Assembly: GCA_017615495.1 (NCBI GenBank)
Contig: JAGAAA010000106.1
Span: 1-8,235 of the forward strand
Source of the DNA: Clostridia bacterium
Lineage (GTDB): Bacteria > Bacillota > Clostridia > Christensenellales > CAG-1252
Direction: 5' to 3'
Length of the DNA stretch: 8,235 nt
Shown in pieces: positions 1-6,695 of the stretch. Each line of letters opens with the position of its first letter. Position 1 is the first letter of the stretch. Position numbers and translations under genes: made by a program. Under the pieces are notes generated by a model that was given only the letters and a program-made list of their open reading frames with translations, did no database searches and was not told where the DNA came from.

Positions 1-1665
1 CAGTTTGTCGATCAAATCACGGTTTTCCTTCGCCGCGAAAAAGTCCACGATGGAACTTGCGGTGATCAGCCCGAAGTCCTCGATGGAAGCCACGTCGTCC
101 ACCGACGCCGCCATCAGGTTTTCAAGGGTGCCGAAGGTCTGTTCCAGCATCTTCGCCGCCTTTTTGCCCACGTTTGGCACGCCAAGCGCCGTCAAGAATT
201 TGGCAAGGGTGGTATTTTTTGCCTTTTGGATGCCCGAAACCACGTTTTCAGCCTTCTTTTCCTTAAACCCTTCGAGGGCGAGGAGGTCTTCCTTTTTGAG
301 GGCGAAAAGTTCGTCCGCGCTCTTTAAGCCGAATTCGTTATAAAACTGCTCGATGGTCTTTTCGGAAAGCCCGTCGATGTCCATGCCGTCCTTGGAACAG
401 AAATGCTCGAGTTTGGAAATGATCTTGGGCGCGCAGTTTTCGTTGTTGGAACAATAGAGGAACACGCCCTTCTCCACCACGGGGGAGCCGCAGACGGGAC
501 AAACCGAAGGTTTTTCCACCTCTTTTGCGTCCGGAAGTTTTTCCGCCACGCCGGTGATCTCGGGGATCACGTCGCCCGAACGACGCACGAAAACGCGGTC
601 GCCGATGCGGATCTGTTTGCGGCGGATCTCGCTGATGTTGGAAAGGGTCGCGCGGGAAACGGTGGCGCCGCCGATATCAACGGGGTCAAGCACCGCAAGC
701 GGGTTGAGTTTGCCCGTGCGGGAGACTTGCCAAACCACGTCCTTGACAAGCGTGGAAAGCTCCTCCGCCTTAAACTTAAAGGCAAGAGCCCAACGAGGAA
801 ATTTCTCGGTAAATCCGAGCATTTCACGCAAAGCAAAGGAATCCGCTTTAAACACCATTCCGTCGATCAAAAAGTCCAACGTCGGACGTTTTTGCTCCGC
901 TTCCGCAAGAAGATGCTGCACCTCTTCAAAGCTTGAAACCACCTTGAAATAATCCCCGACGTTGAAGCCTTGTTCCTTCAAAAATTCGTGTACTTCGTGT
1001 TGATAATTAAACTGGATCCCTTTATGAAAACCCACGTTGTAGGCAAAGAAAGAAAGCCCGCGTCTGGCGGTTTCCTCTACGTCCAAATTGCGAATGGCGC
1101 CCGCCACGCCGTTACGGGCGTTTTTGAGAGGGACTTTGGCGTCCGCATTGTACTTTTCAAGGGAAGAAAGGGGCATCAAACCTTCGCCGGAAACGTCGAT
1201 CTCACCCTTAAAAGGAATGGTTTGCGGCACGTTTTTGATGGTTTTTACCTGCTCGGTGACCTCTTCGCCTATCTCGCCGTCACCGCGGGTGCAGGCGCGC
1301 ACGAGCTTGCCGTTTTCATAACTCAAATTCAAGGTCAAACCGTCGTATTTGTATTCGAGAGTCAAAGGTACGGGCCCGTCTTTTGCAAGCTTTTCCATCC
1401 ACTCGCCTACGCCTTCCACCGTCTTGGTCTTATCCAAACTGTAAAGGCGCTCTTTGTGCTTAAACTGACGGAACCCCTCGTTGGGCTTGCCGCCTACCCT
1501 GCGCGTGGGGGAATCGGGCAGGACGAGACCGCCGAACTGCTCAAGCATGACGAGTTCGTCGTACAGCGCGTCGTATTCCGCGTCCGAAACGGTGGGATTA
1601 TCCTGTTCGTAATACTCCTTCGCGTATTTGTTGAGGAGCGCGACGAGTTCTTCCATTCTACCCAT
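1..1665 (-). CDS. ligA: NAD-dependent DNA ligase LigA, 3' end outside the window
   Basis: This enzyme seals nicks in duplex DNA using NAD+, in replication and repair in the cytoplasm. Translating the minus strand gives 555 uninterrupted codons up to the window edge. Visible parts: an Ia domain with the NMN-binding pattern VSDAEYD (residues 26-32); the adenylated lysine in KYDG (K106); TRGDG (126-130); motif IV DGMVFK (268-273); FPRWALAFKF (289-298); an OB fold with RTGKLNPLA (about 316-324); a zinc finger with C389, C392, C405 and C411; then helix-hairpin-helix repeats. The rest of the HhH region and the BRCT domain, about 100 residues, lie beyond position 1. The start at 1665 is chosen because GAGGTG sits four bases upstream; a second Met at codon 4 is less well spaced. 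The gene follows pcrA after 10 bases. The usual RGE of motif III reads SGE here (159-161), and the usual MLSLDNAF-like segment reads LYSLDKTK (74-81). This looks like a divergent clostridial LigA type rather than a decayed gene, because every catalytic lysine and cysteine is kept. Confidence 0.96.
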   Translation of the reverse strand, partial: MGRMEELVALLNKYAKEYYEQDNPTVSDAEYDALYDELVMLEQFGGLVLPDSPTRRVGGKPNEGFRQFKHKERLYSLDKTKTVEGVGEWMEKLAKDGPVPLTLEYKYDGLTLNLSYENGKLVRACTRGDGEIGEEVTEQVKTIKNVPQTIPFKGEIDVSGEGLMPLSSLEKYNADAKVPLKNARNGVAGAIRNLDVEETARRGLSFFAYNVGFHKGIQFNYQHEVHEFLKEQGFNVGDYFKVVSSFEEVQHLLAEAEQKRPTLDFLIDGMVFKADSFALREMLGFTEKFPRWALAFKFKAEELSTLVKDVVWQVSRTGKLNPLAVLDPVDIGGATVSRATLSNISEIRRKQIRIGDRVFVRRSGDVIPEITGVAEKLPDAKEVEKPSVCPVCGSPVVEKGVFLYCSNNENCAPKIISKLEHFCSKDGMDIDGLSEKTIEQFYNEFGLKSADELFALKKEDLLALEGFKEKKAENVVSGIQKAKNTTLAKFLTALGVPNVGKKAAKMLEQTFGTLENLMAASVDDVASIEDFGLITASSIVDFFAAKENRDLIDKL

Positions 1666-1675
1666 AATTCACCTC
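1666..1675 (-). promoter_or_regulatory. ribosome binding site of ligA in the pcrA-ligA gap
   Basis: The 10-base gap between the pcrA TAA and the ligA ATG consists of GAGGTG followed by AATT. The Shine-Dalgarno site begins directly after the pcrA stop codon, so ribosomes ending pcrA would stop on or next to it. This supports translational coupling and the choice of the upstream of two close in-frame ATG codons (1665 rather than 1656). Confidence 0.75.
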
Positions 1676-3859
1676 TTATCCCTTTTTGAAGGGCGCGATC
1701 TTCATGTTGAATTGCTTAATGCCAAGCCCGTCGAAAGCGACGCTTGCGTTGTCGCCGCTGATTTGTATGATCCTACCCACGCCGTAACGCGGATGTACTA
1801 CCTTGTCGCCAAGCTTAAAGCCGATGGCGCCTTTGGGCACGTTGGAAAGGTCCGCCGCCGCGCCGTTGACCGAACGCAGAATGTCCTGACGATTTCTCTT
1901 AGGCTGTTCAACATACCCCGAGGAACGGTACCCGCCGCCAAAATCCGAAACAGGCTTGGGCGGACGAATTTTCTCCTCCGCTTCCTTAAGGAAGCGACTG
2001 CGCGGATTGTTTTGCGTGCTGCCGTACATAAAGCGTGACCTTGCCGAGGTAAGATACAAGCGCTTTTTGGCGCGCGTCATCGCTACGTACATTACGCGGC
2101 GCTCCTCCTCGATCTCAGACAAAGACTTGCCGTAAGACTGCGAGGGAAAGACGTTTTCTTCCAGTCCGGTAACAAAAACGGTGTCAAATTCCAACCCTTT
2201 GACCGAATGCACGGTGGAAAGCACCAAGTAATCGTCCGTTTGGATCTCGTCGGTGTCGGAGATCAAGGAGACCGATTGCAAGTACTCTTCGATCGACGCG
2301 CCGGAATTGGCTTTTTCAAACTCCACGATCTCCCCGATCAACTGATTGATGTTTTCACGCCTGCTGACGTCCTCTTCCTTGTCGCCCACGAAGGCGAGGA
2401 AGAAACCCGCTTCTTCCGCAACGTAATTTGCAAACTCGCCAAGCCCCATCTCGCGGCTGCCCTGAAGGAGCTTGTCGTAAAGTTCCTTAAAGGCGCGAAG
2501 CTTCTTTGCGTTTTTGGGCGAAACGCCCTGCTCTTCCATATCCCCGAACAAGATGTCGGAAACGGTGATCTCTCTTTCCGAAGCGAGGGCGGCAAGTTCC
2601 TCAAGCACGGCGTCGCCAATGCCCCTCTTGGGGGTATTGATGATGCGCAGGAAGGCGTCGTTGTCGCGCGGGTTTACGATGGCGCGGAAGTAAGCGAGCA
2701 AGCTTTTGACTTCCTTGCGCTCGTAAAATTTAAAACCGCCGTAAACCTTGTACGGGATGCGGTAGTAACGAAGCTTTTCCTCAAACTTTTTGGTCAAAGC
2801 GTTGATGCGGACGAGGATGGCAAACTCACTGGGCGAGCACCCTCTTTCACGGATCAGCATCGAAATCTGTCTGACGACGTAATCCGCTTCGTCGCGGTCG
2901 TCTTGCGCGTTGTAGATCTCCACGCGGACGCCGTCCCCCTTATCCGACCAAAGCTTTTTGCCAAACCTGCCCTTGTTGTTTTCAATGACGGCGTTCGCCG
3001 CGTTTAAGATGTTTGGCGTACTGCGGTAGTTTTGCTCCAACTTGATGATCTGCGCGTTGGGGAAATCCTTTTGAAAATCGAGGATGTTGGAGATATCCGC
3101 CCCGCGCCAGCCGTAAATGCTTTGATCCTCGTCGCCTACGGCGAAGATGTTGCCGTGCTTACTTGCAAGGAGCGCCGCGATCTTAAATTGCAAGCGGCTG
3201 GTATCTTGATATTCGTCGATATGTATGTACTTAAAGCGGTCGGCGTAATATTCCAAACTTTCGGGATGCTCGGTAAACAGCTTGTAGGTCTTGATCAAAA
3301 GATCGTCGTAGTCCATTGCGTTTGCCGCTTGAAGTTCCTCCTCGTAGGCTTCGTACACGTCGCAAATTTCCATCGCGTCGCGGTCGCCGCATTCGGAGCG
3401 ATATTCTTCGGGAGAAAACATATAGGTCTTGGCGTTTCCGATATGGAAAGCGACCTTGGTTTCAAACCCGGGTTTTTCAATATGTTTGTTGGCGAGCACG
3501 CGCTTGATCACGCGGTCGCAGTCGGTCTCGCTGTAGATCGTGAAATTTTTGTCGTAACCGATCTCTTGGGCGTGATAACGCAAAATGCGCGCGCACAGCG
3601 AGTGGAACGTGGATACCCATACGCCGGAATTCTCCCCCAGCAAGGATTCCAACCTTTCTTTCATTTCCTTCGTAGCCTTGTTGGTGAAGGTGATGGCGAG
3701 GATGGAATGCGGGTCCACCTTCTTTTCGTCGATCAAATAAGCAACGCGATAGGTCAGAACGCGCGTTTTGCCGCTTCCTGCGCCCGCAAGGACAAGCACC
3801 GCCCCTTCGGTGGCTTTTACCGCTTCAAGTTGCTCTTTGTTCAACGTAGACAGATCCAT
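1676..3859 (-). CDS. pcrA: UvrD/PcrA-type ATP-dependent 3'-5' DNA helicase
   Basis: A 727-residue superfamily 1A helicase that unwinds DNA in repair, clears RecA and replication obstacles, and binds RNA polymerase in Bacillota. Motifs in order: Q-motif glutamine Q10; Walker A AGAGSGKT (25-32); Ia ITFTNKA (56-62); Walker B DEYQDT (215-220); motif III VGDEDQSIYGWRGA (241-254); motif IV EQNYRST (275-281); motif V TVHSVKGLE (549-557); motif VI EEERRVMYVAMTRAK (584-598) with its arginines. A Gly/Pro-rich, probably disordered linker (about 632-678) leads to a Tudor-like C-terminal domain (about 681-727, GDKVVHPRYGVGRI), the RNA polymerase contact module of PcrA. Length and domain order are normal for PcrA and fit it better than Rep or RecB-type helicases. 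The ATG at 3859 is supported by an upstream GAGAGGG. It lies 11 bases after the desulfurase gene and 10 before ligA; pcrA-ligA adjacency is conserved in Bacillota. No key residue is missing. Confidence 0.97.
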   Translation of the reverse strand: MDLSTLNKEQLEAVKATEGAVLVLAGAGSGKTRVLTYRVAYLIDEKKVDPHSILAITFTNKATKEMKERLESLLGENSGVWVSTFHSLCARILRYHAQEIGYDKNFTIYSETDCDRVIKRVLANKHIEKPGFETKVAFHIGNAKTYMFSPEEYRSECGDRDAMEICDVYEAYEEELQAANAMDYDDLLIKTYKLFTEHPESLEYYADRFKYIHIDEYQDTSRLQFKIAALLASKHGNIFAVGDEDQSIYGWRGADISNILDFQKDFPNAQIIKLEQNYRSTPNILNAANAVIENNKGRFGKKLWSDKGDGVRVEIYNAQDDRDEADYVVRQISMLIRERGCSPSEFAILVRINALTKKFEEKLRYYRIPYKVYGGFKFYERKEVKSLLAYFRAIVNPRDNDAFLRIINTPKRGIGDAVLEELAALASEREITVSDILFGDMEEQGVSPKNAKKLRAFKELYDKLLQGSREMGLGEFANYVAEEAGFFLAFVGDKEEDVSRRENINQLIGEIVEFEKANSGASIEEYLQSVSLISDTDEIQTDDYLVLSTVHSVKGLEFDTVFVTGLEENVFPSQSYGKSLSEIEEERRVMYVAMTRAKKRLYLTSARSRFMYGSTQNNPRSRFLKEAEEKIRPPKPVSDFGGGYRSSGYVEQPKRNRQDILRSVNGAAADLSNVPKGAIGFKLGDKVVHPRYGVGRIIQISGDNASVAFDGLGIKQFNMKIAPFKKG

Positions 3860-3870
3860 GATGCCCTCTC
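3860..3870 (-). promoter_or_regulatory. ribosome binding site of pcrA in the desulfurase-pcrA gap
   Basis: The 11 bases between the desulfurase TAA and the pcrA ATG read GAGAGGG followed by CATC, a good purine-rich Shine-Dalgarno site with a four-base spacer. There is no room for a promoter or terminator, so pcrA is cotranscribed with the gene before it unless a promoter lies inside that gene. Confidence 0.65.
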
Positions 3871-5049
3871 TTATAAGTCGTTACGTTTGGAAGGACAAGC
3901 CTTAAAAAGGTCGGATTCCTTCCTGATCCTCGGCAAAATTTCATTCAGAGCGGCAACCGCTCTATCGAGGTCCTCAAAGGTGTTTTCCCTGCCGAAAGAA
4001 AAACGAATAGAGGAACGAACTTCCTTTTCCGAAAGCCCCATCGCCGTAAGCACGTGCGAAGGCTCCACGCTGCCCGAAGAACAAGCGCTGCCGGCGGACG
4101 CTTCGATGCCGGCTTGATCCAAAGCGGACAAAAGTTCGCTGTTTTTCACCCCGTAAAACAACACGTTGGCAATGCCGGGGTGCAAAGGCTCCCCGCCGTT
4201 AAGACGGGTAAATCCAAGGGGTTCTATTTCCTTCAGGAAATAGTTTTTGAGAGAAGAAAGTTTGGAAAAGGTTTCCGCCAAGCGTTCCGTCGCTTTTTCA
4301 AGCGCGAAACCGAGCCCCACGATCGCGGGGGTGTTGTAGGTGCCGCCACGAAGAGAACGCTCCTGTTCCCCACCGACGACGAGCCCTTTGACTCTCACGC
4401 CCCTGCGGAGGTAAAGCGCGCCCACGCCCTTGGGACCGTAAAACTTGTGCCCGGAAACGGTCAGCGCGTCCACGCCGAGTTCTTTGACGTCGATGGGCAA
4501 TACGCCCGCCGCCTGCACCGCGTCGGTGTGGAAAAGTACGCCCTTTTCCTTTGCGATGCCTGCGATCTCCTTGATGGGTTGAATGGCGCCCACTTCGTTG
4601 TTGACAAACATCACGGAAAGCAAAACGGTATCGTCCCGTAGCGCCTTTTTTACGTCCGCAAGCGAAACGCGCCCCGCTTCGTCAACGGGAAGATAGGTTA
4701 CTTCAAACCCTCTTTCCTCAAGTCTACCCGCGGCGGAAAGCACCGCGGGATGCTCGACGGAGGAAACGACCACGTGCTTGCCCTTGCCGCTATTGGCTCC
4801 CGCAAGCCCTTCGATCGCCCAATTGTCCGCTTCGGTGCCGCCCGAGGTAAAATAGATCTCGGAAGGAGCGGCGCCGAGGGCTTTGGCTACCCTTTCACGC
4901 GCCAGATCCACCGCGGCAACCGCTTCGCGCCCGTCTTTGTGCAGGCTGCTGGCGTTGCCGAAGCACGAGGAAAAGTAAGGGAGCATCTCCCTCACGACCG
5001 CCTCGTCCGTCGGGGTGGTGGCTGCGTGATCGAGGTAAACCGCTTTCAT
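3871..5049 (-). CDS. cysteine desulfurase, NifS/IscS family
   Basis: A 392-residue PLP enzyme that converts L-cysteine to alanine and passes persulfide sulfur to Fe-S cluster assembly, thio-tRNA or cofactor pathways. Seen: N-terminal YLDHAATTP (5-13); SGGTEADN (69-76); H100 in VEHPAV; N151; D176 and Q179 in HTDAVQAAG; the PLP lysine K202 in SGHKFYGPKG; RGGTYNTP (234-241); and the catalytic cysteine C323 in GSACSSGSVEPSHVL. The SSGS loop context and length place it in the group I NifS/IscS class rather than the SufS class. There is no IscU scaffold, IscR or MnmA gene nearby in the window, so its sulfur acceptor cannot be assigned; nifS or iscS would be equally reasonable symbols. The start lies three bases after the glyA TGA with no convincing Shine-Dalgarno site; the next in-frame Met (M22) would remove the conserved N-terminus, so M1 is kept. 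The C-terminal tail carries an extra cysteine (C385) of unknown relevance. Confidence 0.95.
   Translation of the reverse strand: MKAVYLDHAATTPTDEAVVREMLPYFSSCFGNASSLHKDGREAVAAVDLARERVAKALGAAPSEIYFTSGGTEADNWAIEGLAGANSGKGKHVVVSSVEHPAVLSAAGRLEERGFEVTYLPVDEAGRVSLADVKKALRDDTVLLSVMFVNNEVGAIQPIKEIAGIAKEKGVLFHTDAVQAAGVLPIDVKELGVDALTVSGHKFYGPKGVGALYLRRGVRVKGLVVGGEQERSLRGGTYNTPAIVGLGFALEKATERLAETFSKLSSLKNYFLKEIEPLGFTRLNGGEPLHPGIANVLFYGVKNSELLSALDQAGIEASAGSACSSGSVEPSHVLTAMGLSEKEVRSSIRFSFGRENTFEDLDRAVAALNEILPRIRKESDLFKACPSKRNDL
4224..4248 (+). repeat. 8-bp perfect hairpin followed by TTTTT on the plus strand, inside the desulfurase gene
   Basis: CTATTTCC (4224-4231), loop TTCA, GGAAATAG (4236-4243), then TTTTT (4244-4248). 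The whole 4224-4243 block is a near-complete palindrome. Read on the plus strand, antisense to the gene, it has the layout of a weak intrinsic terminator, although the stem has only three G-C pairs. On the gene's own strand the stem is followed by AACCCC, so it would not end sense transcription. It covers codons for about residues 270-276 (YFLKEIE) of the desulfurase. Confidence 0.45.
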
Positions 5050-5052
5050 ATC
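5050..5052 (-). promoter_or_regulatory. glyA-desulfurase junction, coupled start without a clear RBS
   Basis: The junction reads TACTGAGATATG: the glyA TGA, three bases, then the ATG of the desulfurase gene. The 20 bases upstream have no GGAG-like site, only a GAG too close to the ATG. Every other gene start visible here has a recognisable purine-rich site, so this start probably depends on ribosomes finishing glyA and reinitiating. Confidence 0.5.
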
Positions 5053-6309
5053 TCAGTAAAGGATGTCGTTTTCGTAGATGGGGTACTTCTTGCAAAGTTC
5101 CGCAACCGCCTTGCTCACGCGGGGCAACGCCTCTTCACGGTTTTTGATGACGTCGGTGATCAAGTCCGCTATGTAAACGCAATCCGCTTCCTTCATACCG
5201 CGTTGGGTGATGGAAGGCGTGCCGATCCTAACGCCGCTGGTCACAAAGGGCTTTTCGGGATCGAACGGGATGGCGTTTTTGTTGACGGTGATGTGCGCTT
5301 CGTCAAGAAGGGTTTCGAGTTCCTTACCAGTAATGTGGTTGCTGGTAAGGTCGAGGAGCATCAAGTGGTTGTCCGTACCGCCGGAAACGAGGTTGACGCC
5401 GTTTGCGAGGAACCTTTCGCTCATCGCCTTGGCGTTCAAAACGATCTGATGTTGATATGCCTTGAACTCGGGAGTAAGAGCCTCACCGAACGCCACAGCC
5501 TTAGCCGCGATGACGTGCATCAACGGGCCGCCCTGCGTGCCCGGGAAGATGGACTTGTTGATCTTCTTGGCGATCTCCTCGTCGTTGGTCATGATCACGC
5601 CGCCGCGAGGCCCGCGAAGGGTCTTGTGCGTGGTGGTGGTAACGACGTGCGCGTACGGCACGGGGTTCTCGTGCTCCCCTGCCGCAACGAGTCCGGCGAT
5701 GTGCGCCATATCCACCATCAAGTAAGCGCCCACTTCGTCGGCGATGCGACGGAACTCCTTAAAGTCGATCGCACGCGGATAAGCGGAAGCGCCCGCAACG
5801 ATCAGTTTGGGATGATTTTCCTTGGCAAGACGCTCAACTTCTTCGTAATCGATCCTGCCCGTCTCCTTTTTTACGCCGTAAGGAATGATCTTGTAGTTTT
5901 TACCCGACATATTGACCGGGCTGCCGTGGGTCAAGTGACCGCCGTGCGCGAGGTTCATACCGAGAATGGTGTCGCCCACCTCGAGAAGAGCAAAATAAAC
6001 GGCAAGGTTTGCGTTTGCGCCGCTGTGCGGTTGAACGTTTGCGTACGCCGCGCCGAAGATCTTCTTGATGCGCTCGATCGCAAGGGTCTCCACCTCGTCA
6101 ACGTACACGCAGCCGCCGTAATAGCGCTTGCCGGGATAGCCCTCTGCGTACTTGTTGGTCAAATGACTGCCCATTGCCGCCATAACGGCGGGCGTCACGA
6201 TGTTTTCGCTCGCAATCAGTTCGAGGTTACCTCTTTGACGGGTAAGCTCGCGCTCCATCGCGCCGAATACTTCTTCATCCTGCTTCTTGATCGTTTTGAA
6301 ATCTATCAT
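5053..6309 (-). CDS. glyA: serine hydroxymethyltransferase
   Basis: A 418-residue PLP enzyme that interconverts serine and glycine while loading or unloading one-carbon units on tetrahydrofolate, in the cytoplasm. Signature segments: LELIASEN (29-36); Y55 in NKYAEGYPGKRYYGG (52-66); PHSGANAN (94-101); HGGHLTHG (122-129); D200 and H203 in VDMAHIAGL; the PLP lysine K229 in VVTTTTHKTLRGPRGG; FPGTQGGP (255-262); and R362 in SGVRIGTP, which binds the substrate carboxylate. Length matches bacterial SHMT and no catalytic residue is absent. The ATG at 6309 is preceded by AAGGATGGGGG. The gene follows trxA by 36 bases and ends three bases before the desulfurase start, pairing two PLP enzymes of serine/glycine/cysteine metabolism. 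No glycine riboswitch is present upstream; the short gap has no space for one. A 9-bp inverted repeat lies inside the gene at 5322-5350. Confidence 0.98.
   Translation of the reverse strand: MIDFKTIKKQDEEVFGAMERELTRQRGNLELIASENIVTPAVMAAMGSHLTNKYAEGYPGKRYYGGCVYVDEVETLAIERIKKIFGAAYANVQPHSGANANLAVYFALLEVGDTILGMNLAHGGHLTHGSPVNMSGKNYKIIPYGVKKETGRIDYEEVERLAKENHPKLIVAGASAYPRAIDFKEFRRIADEVGAYLMVDMAHIAGLVAAGEHENPVPYAHVVTTTTHKTLRGPRGGVIMTNDEEIAKKINKSIFPGTQGGPLMHVIAAKAVAFGEALTPEFKAYQHQIVLNAKAMSERFLANGVNLVSGGTDNHLMLLDLTSNHITGKELETLLDEAHITVNKNAIPFDPEKPFVTSGVRIGTPSITQRGMKEADCVYIADLITDVIKNREEALPRVSKAVAELCKKYPIYENDILY
5322..5350. repeat. 9-bp perfect inverted repeat inside glyA
   Basis: CCTTACCAG (5322-5330) and CTGGTAAGG (5342-5350) are exact reverse complements separated by 11 bases. 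On the plus strand the stem can extend inward by a T-G wobble and two A-T pairs. It covers glyA codons for about residues 320-329 (DLTSNHITGK). No T-run follows on either strand, so it is not an intrinsic terminator. It may be chance arising from the Thr, Gly and Lys codons. Confidence 0.6.
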
Positions 6310-6345
6310 TTTTCCCCCATCCTTTTTCGGGCTTATGCCCGTTTA
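6310..6345 (-). promoter_or_regulatory. trxA-glyA gap with a small GC hairpin and the glyA RBS
   Basis: The 36-base gap contains the perfect inverted repeat CGGGC-ATAA-GCCCG (6328-6341, read on the minus strand), a 5-bp all-GC stem with a four-base loop, followed by AAAAAGGATGGGGGAAAA and the glyA ATG. No T-run follows in the direction of transcription, so it is not a normal terminator for trxA. It could stabilise the trxA 3' end, serve as a processing site, or slightly affect glyA initiation. The ribosome binding site itself (6314-6324) lies outside the stem. Confidence 0.5.
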
Positions 6346-6657
6346 TTACTTTGTCATGTCTTCGATGATCTTCTCAAGTTCTTGAGCCGGTCTTACGCCA
6401 ACCGTCTTTTGAACGATCTCGCCCTTTTTGAGAAAGAACAAGGTCGGGATCACCGAAATACCGAAACGCACGGCGAGAGCTTCCTCTTCGTCCACGTTGA
6501 TCGAACCGAATAAAACCTTTCCTTCGTACTTTTCCGCCAGTGCTTCCACCGTCGGGGAAAGCATACGGCAAGGACCGCACCACGTTGCCCAAAAGTCCAA
6601 CACGGCGTAATCCGCCTGCAAAAAATCGTTGATATTTGCCGAAGTCGCTGCGTTCAT
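6346..6657 (-). CDS. trxA: thioredoxin
   Basis: A 103-residue single-domain thioredoxin, a cytoplasmic dithiol-disulfide reductase for ribonucleotide reductase, peroxiredoxins and other targets, normally recycled by thioredoxin reductase. Seen: buried acid D21 in LDFWATWCGPC; redox cysteines C27 and C30 in WCGPC; the cis-proline loop VIPTLFF (69-75, P71); and the C-terminal glycine of TVGVRP. There is no signal peptide or membrane segment. Length is typical. The position matching E. coli Lys57, which pairs with the buried aspartate, appears to be Ser52 (GSINVD), a departure from the usual K or G at that place. The ATG at 6657 has an excellent AAGGAG six bases upstream. The gene lies 38 bases after the rseC-like gene and 36 before glyA. 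No thioredoxin reductase gene is in the window. Confidence 0.96.
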   Translation of the reverse strand: MNAATSANINDFLQADYAVLDFWATWCGPCRMLSPTVEALAEKYEGKVLFGSINVDEEEALAVRFGISVIPTLFFLKKGEIVQKTVGVRPAQELEKIIEDMTK

Positions 6658-6695
6658 AAAAATCTCCTTTTTGTCGAATTTTACTTTAGTTTTGA
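6658..6695 (-). promoter_or_regulatory. AT-rich gap with the trxA ribosome binding site
   Basis: The 38 bases between the rseC-like TAG and the trxA ATG are strongly AT-rich. They end in AAGGAG (6664-6669) with a six-base spacer, the best Shine-Dalgarno site in the window, suggesting strong independent initiation of trxA. A TAAAAT hexamer is present, but no -35 element at proper spacing was found, so an internal promoter cannot be claimed. Confidence 0.6.

Noticed and set aside
961..990. A 6-bp inverted repeat TTGAAG/CTTCAA inside ligA
   Set aside because: It is short, has an 8-base loop and is followed by no T-run of note; repeats of this size are expected by chance.
1..1665. LigA as a decaying or pseudogene copy because of its odd motif III
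   Set aside because: The frame is open for all 555 visible codons, the catalytic lysines and zinc cysteines are intact, and the gene has a strong ribosome binding site and the expected pcrA neighbour.
970..4641. Several other long plus-strand frames (for example 970-1689, 2207-3007, 3032-4117 and 4054-4641)
   Set aside because: All lie opposite ligA, pcrA or the desulfurase gene and change partner frame at gene borders as expected of shadows. None has a plausible ribosome binding site plus a recognisable product.
6310..6345. A glycine riboswitch or intrinsic terminator before glyA
   Set aside because: The gap is 36 bases, too short for a riboswitch, and the hairpin is followed by A-rich rather than T-rich sequence in the transcribed direction.
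4750..6513. A 587-codon open frame on the plus strand running across the desulfurase, glyA and trxA genes
   Set aside because: It is antisense to three confidently identified genes, shows no recognisable family or domain, and is low in normal protein-like motifs. Its openness follows from the rarity of TTA, CTA and TCA codons on the coding strand.
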